From Henriciella sp. (lineage in GTDB: Bacteria > Pseudomonadota > Alphaproteobacteria > Caulobacterales > Hyphomonadaceae): a stretch of 64,000 bases of DNA. The stretch's first letter is position 1. The number at the start of each line of letters is the position of its first letter. The translations under genes were made by a program, and so were the position numbers. Shown piece by piece: positions 18,569-27,419 of the stretch. The notes below the pieces were generated by a model, which searched no databases, had not been told where the DNA came from, and saw nothing but the letters and a program-made list of their open reading frames with translations. Where the stretch lies: contig JASJAO010000004.1 in assembly GCA_030066975.1 (NCBI GenBank), forward strand, positions 248,001-312,000, given 5' to 3'.

Positions 18569-18871
18569 GGTCTCAAATCCAGTCGATCGAGGGCTTGAGG
18601 CCCCGTTAAAATCAAACCGGGCGTATACAGGTGCGAGAAAGGTCACGCAAGGGGGAGATTGAAGTGATCGCTGCTGGAAGCAGCACTTGCGACCGCGGAC
18701 GCGGCTTTTGGTGAATAGATTTTGGTAGAAGAGGGTTGCGCGGTGAAGAGACCTGCCCCCTCCGAGCGCTTTGCGCCCACCTCCCCCGCGGGCGGGGGAG
18801 GATAGAACCGGAAGCGCCTCAGGCCATCCTCCCCCATTTATGGGGGAGGTGCCCGGAGGGCGGAGGGGGCT
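18569..18871. other. Intergenic stretch between rpmF and the Trp-rich gene
   Basis: 303 bases without a convincing gene. The first 185 bases should hold the rpmF promoter, though no clear -35/-10 pair was picked out. The last 116 bases are the palindromic repeat described separately. A 64-residue open frame here (18643-18837) is created by the repeat and is not a gene. Confidence 0.6.
18755..18870. repeat. 116-bp composite palindromic repeat, intergenic copy
   Basis: The outer arms GCCCCCTC (18755-18762) and GAGGGGGC (18863-18870) enclose two 22-bp palindromes at 18780-18801 and 18828-18849, each with CCTCCCCC and GGGGGAGG arms. Order, spacing and arm sequence match the copy inside pdhC; the internal spacer differs. 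One minus-strand frame reads [16 protein letters not shown], against [16 protein letters not shown] in pdhC. It ends one base from the stop of the Trp-rich gene. Confidence 0.85.
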
Positions 18872-19246
18872 TTAGCTGGAGTCTTCGATCGCCGGCAAAG
18901 CTCGCGCCGCTTGAGACCCCGCGCGATGCATGACCCGCTCGCCGCATTCCATGATCCGGCCCATCCAGAAGTGGATGGCGCTGAGGTGCATCTCGCCGGA
19001 TTCATTGTAGATCGCGTACCAGTGTGGGCGATAGAGCTTGGCCTGTTGGCGGCACCAGGCGGTGAGGTCTTTCTCGTCGTCGGAGACATAAGTCACCCAG
19101 ACTTTACCGTGCTCGTCAGCCTGCCAGAGCACTTTGCGTTGGTTCACCCGGCACCAGCGCTTCACGGCAAACAGCTGCCACCACACCCATGGCCAGAGAT
19201 AGACCGGGAGGTGCTGTACAGCAGACAGGGTGAAGCGGATGTCCAT
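18872..19246 (-). CDS. Trp-rich hypothetical protein
   Basis: 124 residues from the ATG at 19246. It is unusually rich in tryptophan (LWPWVWWQLFAVKRWCRV near the start, then W at AWCRQQ, HWYAIYN, FWMGRIM) and basic. No signal peptide or clear membrane helix beyond a short hydrophobic stretch at about 12-26. No family is recognised. No good Shine-Dalgarno precedes the ATG, and the frame continues upstream through repeat sequence, so the start and even the gene are uncertain; amino-acid content looks protein-like from 19246 onward. Confidence 0.5.
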   Translation of the reverse strand: MDIRFTLSAVQHLPVYLWPWVWWQLFAVKRWCRVNQRKVLWQADEHGKVWVTYVSDDEKDLTAWCRQQAKLYRPHWYAIYNESGEMHLSAIHFWMGRIMECGERVMHRAGSQAARALPAIEDSS

Positions 19247-19279
19247 GGGGAGGGAGTCTACGCCAGTTTTTCTGGGGGA

Positions 19280-19299
19280 GGATAGACCGCGGTCTATCC
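19280..19299. repeat. 20-bp perfect palindrome with a partial REP arm
   Basis: GGATAGACCG / CGGTCTATCC is perfectly self-complementary. The left side, with upstream bases 19274-19289 (GGGGGAGGATAGACCG), matches one arm and spacer of the 18755-18870 repeat (GGGGGAGGATAGAACCG), so it may be a degraded third copy. Confidence 0.6.
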
Positions 19300-19344
19300 A
19301 TGGTTTTTTTAGGGGGCGACGCGCATATTGTCTTCTGTTCCGCC

Positions 19345-19366
19345 GACACCCGTGAAGACGGGTGTC
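19345..19366. repeat. Perfect 9-bp hairpin
   Basis: GACACCCGT (19345-19353) pairs with ACGGGTGTC (19358-19366) around the loop GAAG. No T run on either side; it looks like a dispersed palindromic repeat and not a terminator. Confidence 0.6.
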
Positions 19367-19414
19367 CATGGCCTTTAAGGTCCTCAAGCGCTTGGGGGTT
19401 AGTTTCGTCCATGG

Positions 19415-19434
19415 ATGCCCACCTGCGTGGGCAT
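19415..19434. repeat. Perfect 8-bp hairpin
   Basis: ATGCCCAC (19415-19422) pairs with GTGGGCAT (19427-19434) around the loop CTGC. Both this and the preceding hairpin are flanked by CCATGG or GGCCATGG-like words (CCATGGCC, CCATGGAT), suggesting units of one composite repeat. Confidence 0.6.
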
Positions 19435-19595
19435 TGGCGGAGTTGGGGGATGCGACATGAAGGGCCAGCCTTGGCCCGCCGCCTCGGCAGGAATGACCAT
19501 GACATGGCGGAGTGACCTCCACCTTACGGCATCGCTCAGCGATGCACTAGTGTGCTAAGACAAACACCAAACGCCTGCAGGATTGAAAGCCATTG

Positions 19596-20285
19596 ATGAC
19601 GGCCAGTGTTCATAGATTACATTTGGGCGATGTGAAGTTGAGCGGAACTTACAACCCGCCAACTTTCGAGGATACGAGAATAGACGTCTTCGCGTTTTTG
19701 GTGAAAAGCGAGGATCACGTCATCCTGATCGATACCGGTATTGGCGACGACAACGAATTCATAGAGGCGACATTCCAACCGAACCGGCGATCAATAGAGC
19801 ATGAGCTGTCGAGATATGACGTGGCGCCGGAGAACATAACCCACATTGTGAATTCGCATCTCCATTTTGACCATTGCGGCAATAACAGGTTGTTTCCCCA
19901 AGCCAAATGTCTTGTTCAAGCCGACGAATTGGCCGTTGCCTCCAGCGAGAATTATACTGTTCGGGCGTGGTTTGACTTTCAGGGCGCCAGACTTGAAGTC
20001 CTTGACGGTGATCATCAACTCACCCCGGATGTCAGCATCGTCAAAACCCCAGGGCATACGCCTGGGCATCAATCCGTGATCGTGAACACCGCGGCAGGAC
20101 CGGAAATAATCGCCGCGCAAGTTGCTTTGAACACGGAAGAATATTTGGCAGGCGGATATCCACAATCTCAGTCCCACCAAGGCTTCGAGGACGTCTACTG
20201 TGATACGATCCGGAAGCTGAAATCGACACCTGCCGTTTCCGTCTTGTTTAGCCACGATGGAACAGAGTTGCAGCAACTGTCCTGA
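19596..20285 (+). CDS. MBL-fold hydrolase, N-acyl homoserine lactonase-like
   Basis: 229 residues. Metallo-beta-lactamase motifs: LIDTGIGDD (44-52), SHLHFDHCGNN with His88, His90, Asp92 and His93, and TPGHTPGHQS with His154. LHFDHCGNN and the overall length resemble AiiA/AttM-type lactonases, but lactonase activity is inferred. The bridging metal position usually Asp appears as Gln175 in IIAAQVALNTEEY. Start: ATG 19596; a TTG directly before it is in frame. GC of two sampled lines is about 48%, lower than neighbours. It sits alone between a repeat cluster and pyrG, with no LuxR or LuxI gene nearby. Confidence 0.82.
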   Translation: MTASVHRLHLGDVKLSGTYNPPTFEDTRIDVFAFLVKSEDHVILIDTGIGDDNEFIEATFQPNRRSIEHELSRYDVAPENITHIVNSHLHFDHCGNNRLFPQAKCLVQADELAVASSENYTVRAWFDFQGARLEVLDGDHQLTPDVSIVKTPGHTPGHQSVIVNTAAGPEIIAAQVALNTEEYLAGGYPQSQSHQGFEDVYCDTIRKLKSTPAVSVLFSHDGTELQQLS

Positions 20286-20350
20286 GCAATTGCACTGCAG
20301 GCGATTTCAGCCGTCGCATCGAAGCCGGGCCGAGCGCCAAGCTTTCGGCT

Positions 20351-22039
<1,689 letters not shown>

Positions 22040-22049
22040 CTAGAAATTT

Positions 22050-22499
22050 TTACTGCGGTGTCCCGAGTGGGTCAGCTGGTTCTGTGTCGTCTGTCTCTGC
22101 TGGTGCCGGGTCGCGGAGCGGTGTTTCCGTGCGACCGAGCGGATCATCCAGCAGGTCAGAGTCTGGCGCCAAGATGTCTTCGATATTGCCGATGCCGAGA
22201 TCATCTTCGCCGGGTTGCGTGCCGAACTCTTCGTTGAGGTTCTGCTCGATCTGGGTCTGGCCGCCGGAATTGCTGCGGGTGGAGATCGTGGTCAGGACGA
22301 GGCTGGTGACAAAGAAAATCGCACCGAAGATGATGGTCGCGTTGACCAGGGCGCCGGCTGCACCACGGCCAGACATCAGACCGCCGCCTGCGCCACCGCC
22401 GCCGCCAATGCCCAGTGCGCCGCCTTCAGAGCGCTGCATCAGCACGACGACGATCAACACGATGGCAACGAGAATATGGGCGACGAGAATGACTGTCAT
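22050..22499 (-). CDS. secG: Preprotein translocase subunit SecG
   Basis: 149 residues. Two membrane helices (about 3-20 and 55-72) flank the conserved VLMQRSEGGALGIGGGGGAGG loop. An Asp/Glu/Pro-rich C-terminal extension (about 80-149) is typical of alphaproteobacterial SecG. It is an auxiliary subunit of the SecYEG channel. tpiA ends 75 bases upstream. Confidence 0.95.
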   Translation of the reverse strand: MTVILVAHILVAIVLIVVVLMQRSEGGALGIGGGGGAGGGLMSGRGAAGALVNATIIFGAIFFVTSLVLTTISTRSNSGGQTQIEQNLNEEFGTQPGEDDLGIGNIEDILAPDSDLLDDPLGRTETPLRDPAPAETDDTEPADPLGTPQ

Positions 22500-22574
22500 T
22501 GTGACCGGTTCCTGAAACTCAAGTGGCGGGCCATACGACTTTATACCGCCGCCGCCAACCCCTTTGCGTCAGCG

Positions 22575-23330
22575 TCAGGCGATGGCGCTTTCATAAATGG
22601 CCATGAAGTCGTCTGCCTTCAAGCTTGCCCCGCCAATCAATCCGCCATTGACGTTTGGAACGGCGAGAATTTCGGCCGCATTCTTTGGCTTCATCGAGCC
22701 ACCATAGAGAATGGGGGTCTTTTCGCCCGCCACGCCCTGATGCTGGATCAGGATTTTGCGGATATGCGCGTGGGCGCTCTCAATCTCTTCCAACGTTGGT
22801 GTCTGACCGGTGCCGATCGCCCATTTCGGCTCATAGGCGACCACGAAATAGGCCTCGTCGCGCAGTGGATTTGAATAGGGCATGGATTTCAGCAAGACGC
22901 GTTCATTGACGCGATCGGTCTCACCGCGCTGGCGCTCATTATAGTTTTCCCCGATACAGATGATCGGCGTCAGACCGGCACGCATTGTGGCATAGGCCTG
23001 TTCCTGCACATAGGTGCTGCGTTCGGCGTGATCCTGACGGCGTTCAGAATGACCAAGGATCGCATAAGTGGCCCCGGCATCAGCGAGCATCTCAGCCGAG
23101 AGATCGCCTGTATGCGCGCCCATAATCTCGGGATGACAATATTGTCCGCCGGTGAGCAGGCGATTGCCCGGGATTGCAGACATCGCCGCAAGCAGGGTCG
23201 CCGGCGGGCAGAGGAGACAATCAGCCGTATCCGGCAGTTCACTCAGGCGCGCAGCAACTGTTTCAGCTTCCGAAAGCTGCGCTTTCAGGCCGTGCATTTT
23301 CCAATTTCCAGCGATAAGTCGACGAACCAT
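22575..23330 (-). CDS. tpiA: Triose-phosphate isomerase
   Basis: A 251-residue TIM barrel interconverting dihydroxyacetone phosphate and glyceraldehyde-3-phosphate. Seen: RRLIAGNWKMHG with the catalytic Lys, the His region ILGHSERRQ, the catalytic Glu in AYEPKWAIGTG, and the phosphate loop LYGGSMKP. The start is the ATG at 23330 with GGGGA 8 bases upstream; another ATG four codons earlier is possible. It is divergent from ppiD. Confidence 0.97.
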   Translation of the reverse strand: MVRRLIAGNWKMHGLKAQLSEAETVAARLSELPDTADCLLCPPATLLAAMSAIPGNRLLTGGQYCHPEIMGAHTGDLSAEMLADAGATYAILGHSERRQDHAERSTYVQEQAYATMRAGLTPIICIGENYNERQRGETDRVNERVLLKSMPYSNPLRDEAYFVVAYEPKWAIGTGQTPTLEEIESAHAHIRKILIQHQGVAGEKTPILYGGSMKPKNAAEILAVPNVNGGLIGGASLKADDFMAIYESAIA

Positions 23331-23417
23331 ACCAGTCCCCATCTTGAACAAGTCTACGGGCTCGCCTAGCAAGCTGTGTGCAACGCCACAACACTAACCA
23401 AGGATAAGGTGTAAATA

Positions 23418-25316
23418 ATGCTGACTTTGATGCGCGGTCTGCTTCGGTCGAAACTGGGAGTGGGTGTCTTCCTCCTCGTGATCGTGGCCATGGCCGGGTG
23501 GGGCATTACAGATGTGTTCGGGGGCGGACTGGGGAACAATCTGGCCGGTGCCGGTAACAGAACCCTGTCGGATACAGAATTTGACGGCATGGTCGAGCGT
23601 GGGCTGCGCAATGCCACCGATTCGCAGGGCCGGTCGCTGACCAAGGAACAAGCGCTGGAACAAGGCCTGATCGATCAGATTTTCCAGCGCGAGCAGTTTG
23701 ATCTGTCGCTGCGCGCCTATGCCGACTCAGTCGGGGTCAGTGCCACACGGCAGATGATCCAGGACGAGATTGCCAATGATGCGGTGTTTCAGGACACAAC
23801 CGGCGTTTTCGATCCGCAGCGCTACGCCGCCCTGCTGCGCGACAATGGCTTCACATCCGCGATGTATGAAGCCGATGTTGAATCGATCCTGACCATTGAG
23901 CGCCTGCAAGGGGTTCCTTCCGCCGGTCTGCGGGTTCCGTCTGTGCTGGCAAGACTGCAGGCGGCGTATTCCGGAGAGATGCGCAATGCGAGCTGGTTCG
24001 CCATTCCAAGTTCGAGCCTGCCGGACATCGGCGAACCGACAGAGGAAGACCTGCAGGCCCTTTATGAAGAGGTTCAGGAACGCCTGCGCGAGCCGGAGCG
24101 CCGTGCGGTTAGCCTGATCAAGCTCAGCGTCGATGATTTCACCGCTTTATCAGATATTGAAGAAGAGGACGTGACGGCCTTCTATCAGGCCTATCGCCCG
24201 GAGCGGTATACCGGACCGGATTCGCGGGTCTTCACTGACTTTCAATTTGCCGACGAAGCCGCCGCACGCGATGCGCTGGGCCGAATTGCCGGCGGCGCAA
24301 GTGCGGATGACATTGCCGGTTTGATGTCGGCGACAGAGCGATCTGGCCAAAAAGAAACCATCGCCAATCAACGGTTGGCGGATCAGGTGTTCTCGCCCAA
24401 CGCCCTGCCCGGCGGTATTTACGGGCCACAACAGGTGGGAGAGACGTGGAGTGTTGTGCGCCTTGAAGAGATCCTGGAAGGCGACATTACCCCGTTTGAA
24501 ACGGTGCGAGACGATATTCGCGATGAGCTGGCCCGCGATCAGGCGATTGATGTGTTCTATGATGCCCTGCCCCGCTTCGACGACCTGATTGGTACAGGTG
24601 CCCCTCTGGAAACAATCGCGCAGGATCTTGGCACGCCGCTGCTGTCGTTTCAGGGCGTAGATCGCCGCGGACTAAGCCCGCAAGGTAGCCGCTACACACC
24701 GCTGCTTGAGACACCAGAACTGCTGGATCAGATTTTCAGCCGCGCCGAAGGCCGCAATACAGACCGGCTGGGAGATCAGGAGATCACTTATCTGGCGCGT
24801 GTTGACGAGATCATCGAAGAGCGCATGCCGGAGCTCGATGAAGTGCGAGATCGGCTGATCTTCACTTGGGAACAGCGCAAACTGAATGAAGCGCTGGAGC
24901 TGGCTTCGGCGGAGGTTCAGGCCCGTATCCGGTCCGGCGAAACCACGCTGGCGCAGGAAGCAGAGGGCTTTGAGGCAGAGTTGGTTTCACTTGAACGACC
25001 GCTGACCCGAACGAACTTCCAGGCCAATCTGCCGCCTGCTTTGATCAATGGCCTGTTCGAAGCGCGCAATGAAGGCGATCTGCTGACCGCGCCGGGCTTG
25101 CCGGGGCAGATTATCGTGATGCAGGTCACCCTCATCGATCGCCCGGAGTCTGAAACGCTGGACGTGCTCGCCGGAGCAACGGCGGCGGGGCTGCAAGCGG
25201 AGCTGGAGCGGGATCTGTCGACGGCCTTCTCCATGGCGATCCAGGGTGAGACGGAGCTGAAAATCAACGCCTCGGCCTATGAAGGCTATAAACGCTCAAT
25301 CGCGCCGAACCCATGA
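23418..25316 (+). CDS. ppiD: PpiD/SurA-like peptidyl-prolyl isomerase, membrane anchored
   Basis: 632 residues. A single N-terminal membrane anchor (about 11-30, KLGVGVFLLVIVAMAGWGIT) is followed by the chaperone segment typical of SurA/PpiD (RTLSDTEFDGMVERGL, LIDQIFQREQFD), a middle parvulin-like region (about 260-370) and C-terminal helices. PpiD assists folding of exported proteins at the Sec exit. The parvulin core is poorly conserved to the eye, so isomerase activity is uncertain. AAGGATAAGG upstream is a good ribosome site. trpE overlaps the stop (ATGA), the usual alphaproteobacterial ppiD-trpE arrangement. Confidence 0.9.
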   Translation: MLTLMRGLLRSKLGVGVFLLVIVAMAGWGITDVFGGGLGNNLAGAGNRTLSDTEFDGMVERGLRNATDSQGRSLTKEQALEQGLIDQIFQREQFDLSLRAYADSVGVSATRQMIQDEIANDAVFQDTTGVFDPQRYAALLRDNGFTSAMYEADVESILTIERLQGVPSAGLRVPSVLARLQAAYSGEMRNASWFAIPSSSLPDIGEPTEEDLQALYEEVQERLREPERRAVSLIKLSVDDFTALSDIEEEDVTAFYQAYRPERYTGPDSRVFTDFQFADEAAARDALGRIAGGASADDIAGLMSATERSGQKETIANQRLADQVFSPNALPGGIYGPQQVGETWSVVRLEEILEGDITPFETVRDDIRDELARDQAIDVFYDALPRFDDLIGTGAPLETIAQDLGTPLLSFQGVDRRGLSPQGSRYTPLLETPELLDQIFSRAEGRNTDRLGDQEITYLARVDEIIEERMPELDEVRDRLIFTWEQRKLNEALELASAEVQARIRSGETTLAQEAEGFEAELVSLERPLTRTNFQANLPPALINGLFEARNEGDLLTAPGLPGQIIVMQVTLIDRPESETLDVLAGATAAGLQAELERDLSTAFSMAIQGETELKINASAYEGYKRSIAPNP

Positions 25317-26746
25317 CCCGCGCGCAATTAATCGTCCGGCGCAGGCCCGGCGACCTTGAAACTCCGGTTTCGGCGATGCTGAAACTGGGCGCGGACACGC
25401 CGGGTTCGTTCGTTTTTGAATCCATTCTCGGCGGGGAGCGGCTGGGCCGATACTCTTTTGTCGGTTTGCACCCCCTGCAATGGATGCGGATCAGGGATGG
25501 CGTCGGCGAAATCGCCTCCGATATCACCTTCAGCGACGCGGAGGCGGTGGAGGCCTCCCCAGTCGAAGCGCTGCGCCAGTTTGCCGAAATTGGGCGCGCC
25601 GAAGTTGATGCCAGCGAAGGCCTGCCGCCGATGGCAAGCGGAGCGTTCGGCTATGTCGGTTATGACATGATCCAGCATGTCGAACCGGTGGCGATTACCA
25701 AGCCGGACGCGCTGAATGTGCCGGAAGCCTTGCTGGTGATTCCTGGGGTCGTGCTGATCTTTGATCACCTCTATCAGGAATTGTTACTGGTCGGGCGACA
25801 TGAGGCCGGTGAAGCGGACCGGGCGAACGCTCTGCTCGACAAGGTTGAAACCGCGCTAGAAAGCCCGCTGCCGCTCAGCCCGCGGGATGGGGCTTCCGAA
25901 ACGCTGACCTTCACGTCGAACACGACCAAGGACCAGTATTTCGACATGGTCGAGACCTCGCGCACCTATATCAAGGCGGGCGATATCTTTCAGGTCGTGC
26001 CGAGCCAGCGTTTCAGCGCACCGTTCGAGCGCAAATCGATCAGCCTTTACCGCGCGCTGCGCCGGCTCAATCCGTCGGCCTTCATGTTCCATATGAATCT
26101 GGGCGAGGTCCGGCTGGTCGGCTCCAGCCCGGAGATCCTGGTGCGTGTGCGCGATGGCCGGGTTGCGATCCGCCCGATTGCCGGGACACGCCCGCGCTCC
26201 GGGGATCCGGTGGTGGATGCGGAGCGGGCCTCAGACCTGCTCGCGGATCAGAAAGAAATTTCTGAGCATCTGATGCTGCTTGATTTGGGTCGTAATGATG
26301 TTGGCCGGGTCGCCGCCTATGGCAGTGTCGAGGTGACCGAGCAGTTCATTGTCGAACGCTACAGCCATGTCATGCACATTGTCAGCCATGTCGAAGGCGA
26401 CCTTCGAGAAGGGATCGACAGCGTGGATGCTCTGCTCGCCGGTCTGCCTGCCGGGACCGTTTCCGGCGCGCCAAAGATCCGGGCGATGCAGATCATTGAT
26501 GAGCTGGAGCAGGAACGCCGCGGAATCTATGGCGGCGCGATTGGCTATTTCGGCTGGAACGGCGATCTTGATACCTGTATCGCGCTGCGGACCGCCGTGC
26601 TGAAAGATGGCCAGGTGCACATTCAGGCGGGCGGCGGGGTCGTGCTCGACAGTGACCCGCAATATGAGTTTGACGAGACTTTGCATAAGGCGAACGCGCT
26701 GAAAAAAGCAGCAGGTCTCGCAGCGGCGTATGAGTTTGATCAATGA
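25313..26746 (+). CDS. trpE: Anthranilate synthase component I
   Basis: 477 residues. It converts chorismate and ammonia to anthranilate. The C-terminal chorismate-binding domain has SPEILVRVRDGRVAIRPIAG, MLLDLGRNDVGRVA and PAGTVSGAPKIRAMQIIDEL; the N-terminal domain carries the feedback-region LLESILGGERLGRYSF-like segment (VFESILGGERLGRYSF). The ATG overlaps the ppiD TGA by 4 bases. trpG follows 97 bases later. No Trp-codon leader peptide was seen. Confidence 0.97.
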   Translation: MTRAQLIVRRRPGDLETPVSAMLKLGADTPGSFVFESILGGERLGRYSFVGLHPLQWMRIRDGVGEIASDITFSDAEAVEASPVEALRQFAEIGRAEVDASEGLPPMASGAFGYVGYDMIQHVEPVAITKPDALNVPEALLVIPGVVLIFDHLYQELLLVGRHEAGEADRANALLDKVETALESPLPLSPRDGASETLTFTSNTTKDQYFDMVETSRTYIKAGDIFQVVPSQRFSAPFERKSISLYRALRRLNPSAFMFHMNLGEVRLVGSSPEILVRVRDGRVAIRPIAGTRPRSGDPVVDAERASDLLADQKEISEHLMLLDLGRNDVGRVAAYGSVEVTEQFIVERYSHVMHIVSHVEGDLREGIDSVDALLAGLPAGTVSGAPKIRAMQIIDELEQERRGIYGGAIGYFGWNGDLDTCIALRTAVLKDGQVHIQAGGGVVLDSDPQYEFDETLHKANALKKAAGLAAAYEFDQ

Positions 26747-26775
26747 GTGGCTTATTGTTCCAGAACTTCACCATG

Positions 26776-26816
26776 ACGCGCCTCCCGCTCCCGTTTCGCG
26801 GGAGAAGGGGGCGCGT
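26776..26816. repeat. 41-bp palindromic element between trpE and trpG
   Basis: The outer arms ACGCGCC (26776-26782) and GGCGCGT (26810-26816) enclose the hairpin CTCCCG-TTTCG-CGGGAG (26788-26804). There is no T run, so it is not a plain terminator. It is REP-like and lies where trpE and trpG are usually close together; it could stabilise or attenuate the trpEG message. Confidence 0.5.
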
Positions 26817-26843
26817 ACAAATGCGTACGGGCGGAGAAGCGGC

Positions 26844-27419
26844 ATGACCCGAAAAAACATCCTCGTCGTCGACAATTATGACAGTTTCACCTGGAACCTC
26901 GTCCACTATCTGGAAGAGATCGGGGCGAGCACAACGGTTGTGCGCAATGATGAGATCACGGTCGATGAGGCACTGGCGCGCGGGGTGGATGGCATCGTGC
27001 TCTCGCCTGGGCCGTGCACGCCAAAAGAGGCTGGGATCTGTGTGGAACTGGTGCAGCGCGCGCCGGAGGATTTGCCTATTCTGGGCGTGTGTCTTGGTCA
27101 TCAGAGCATTGGCGCCGCTGAGGGTGGTGAAATCATCACGGCGCAGGAAATCCGCCACGGCAAGATCAGCCCGATCCGCCATGAAAACGGGCCTTTGTTC
27201 AAGGACTTGCCGGAGAGTTTTGATGTGGTGCGCTATCACTCGCTCTCGATCCGGACGGAAGACTTGCCCGATACGCTGATCGCAGATGCGTTCACAGCGG
27301 ACGGCGAGATCATGGCTGTGCGGCATGTCTCGCGCCCGGTCTTTGGCGTGCAGTTTCATCCAGAGAGCATCCTGACCGAGCACGGGCATGCGCTGTTGAG
27401 AAATTTTCTTGAGGCCTAG
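26844..27419 (+). CDS. trpG: Anthranilate synthase component II (glutamine amidotransferase)
   Basis: 191 residues, class I glutaminase that supplies ammonia to TrpE. NILVVDNYDSFTWNLVHYL opens the fold, LSPGPCTPKEAG is the TrpG/PabA signature, the catalytic Cys is in ILGVCLGHQ, and FGVQFHPESI holds the His/Glu pair. The start is the ATG at 26844 with GGAG upstream; the longer frame reads through the palindromic element. The stop shares a CTAG with the convergent porin gene. Confidence 0.96.
   Translation: MTRKNILVVDNYDSFTWNLVHYLEEIGASTTVVRNDEITVDEALARGVDGIVLSPGPCTPKEAGICVELVQRAPEDLPILGVCLGHQSIGAAEGGEIITAQEIRHGKISPIRHENGPLFKDLPESFDVVRYHSLSIRTEDLPDTLIADAFTADGEIMAVRHVSRPVFGVQFHPESILTEHGHALLRNFLEA

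Larger units (their letters stand above)
19247..19595. other. Repeat-rich intergenic stretch
   Basis: 349 bases between divergent genes with no convincing gene. They contain at least three perfect palindromes or hairpins (listed separately), a stretch GGGCCAGCC/TTGGCCC (about 19461-19476), and sequence such as CGGCAGGAATGACCATGACATGG that resembles dispersed repeats common in alphaproteobacterial intergenic DNA. The ORFs across it on both strands are repeat artefacts. Confidence 0.6.

Noticed and set aside
19300-19522. N-terminal extension of the Trp-rich protein and opposite-strand frames
   Set aside because: They read through palindromic repeats, and their composition is unlike protein.
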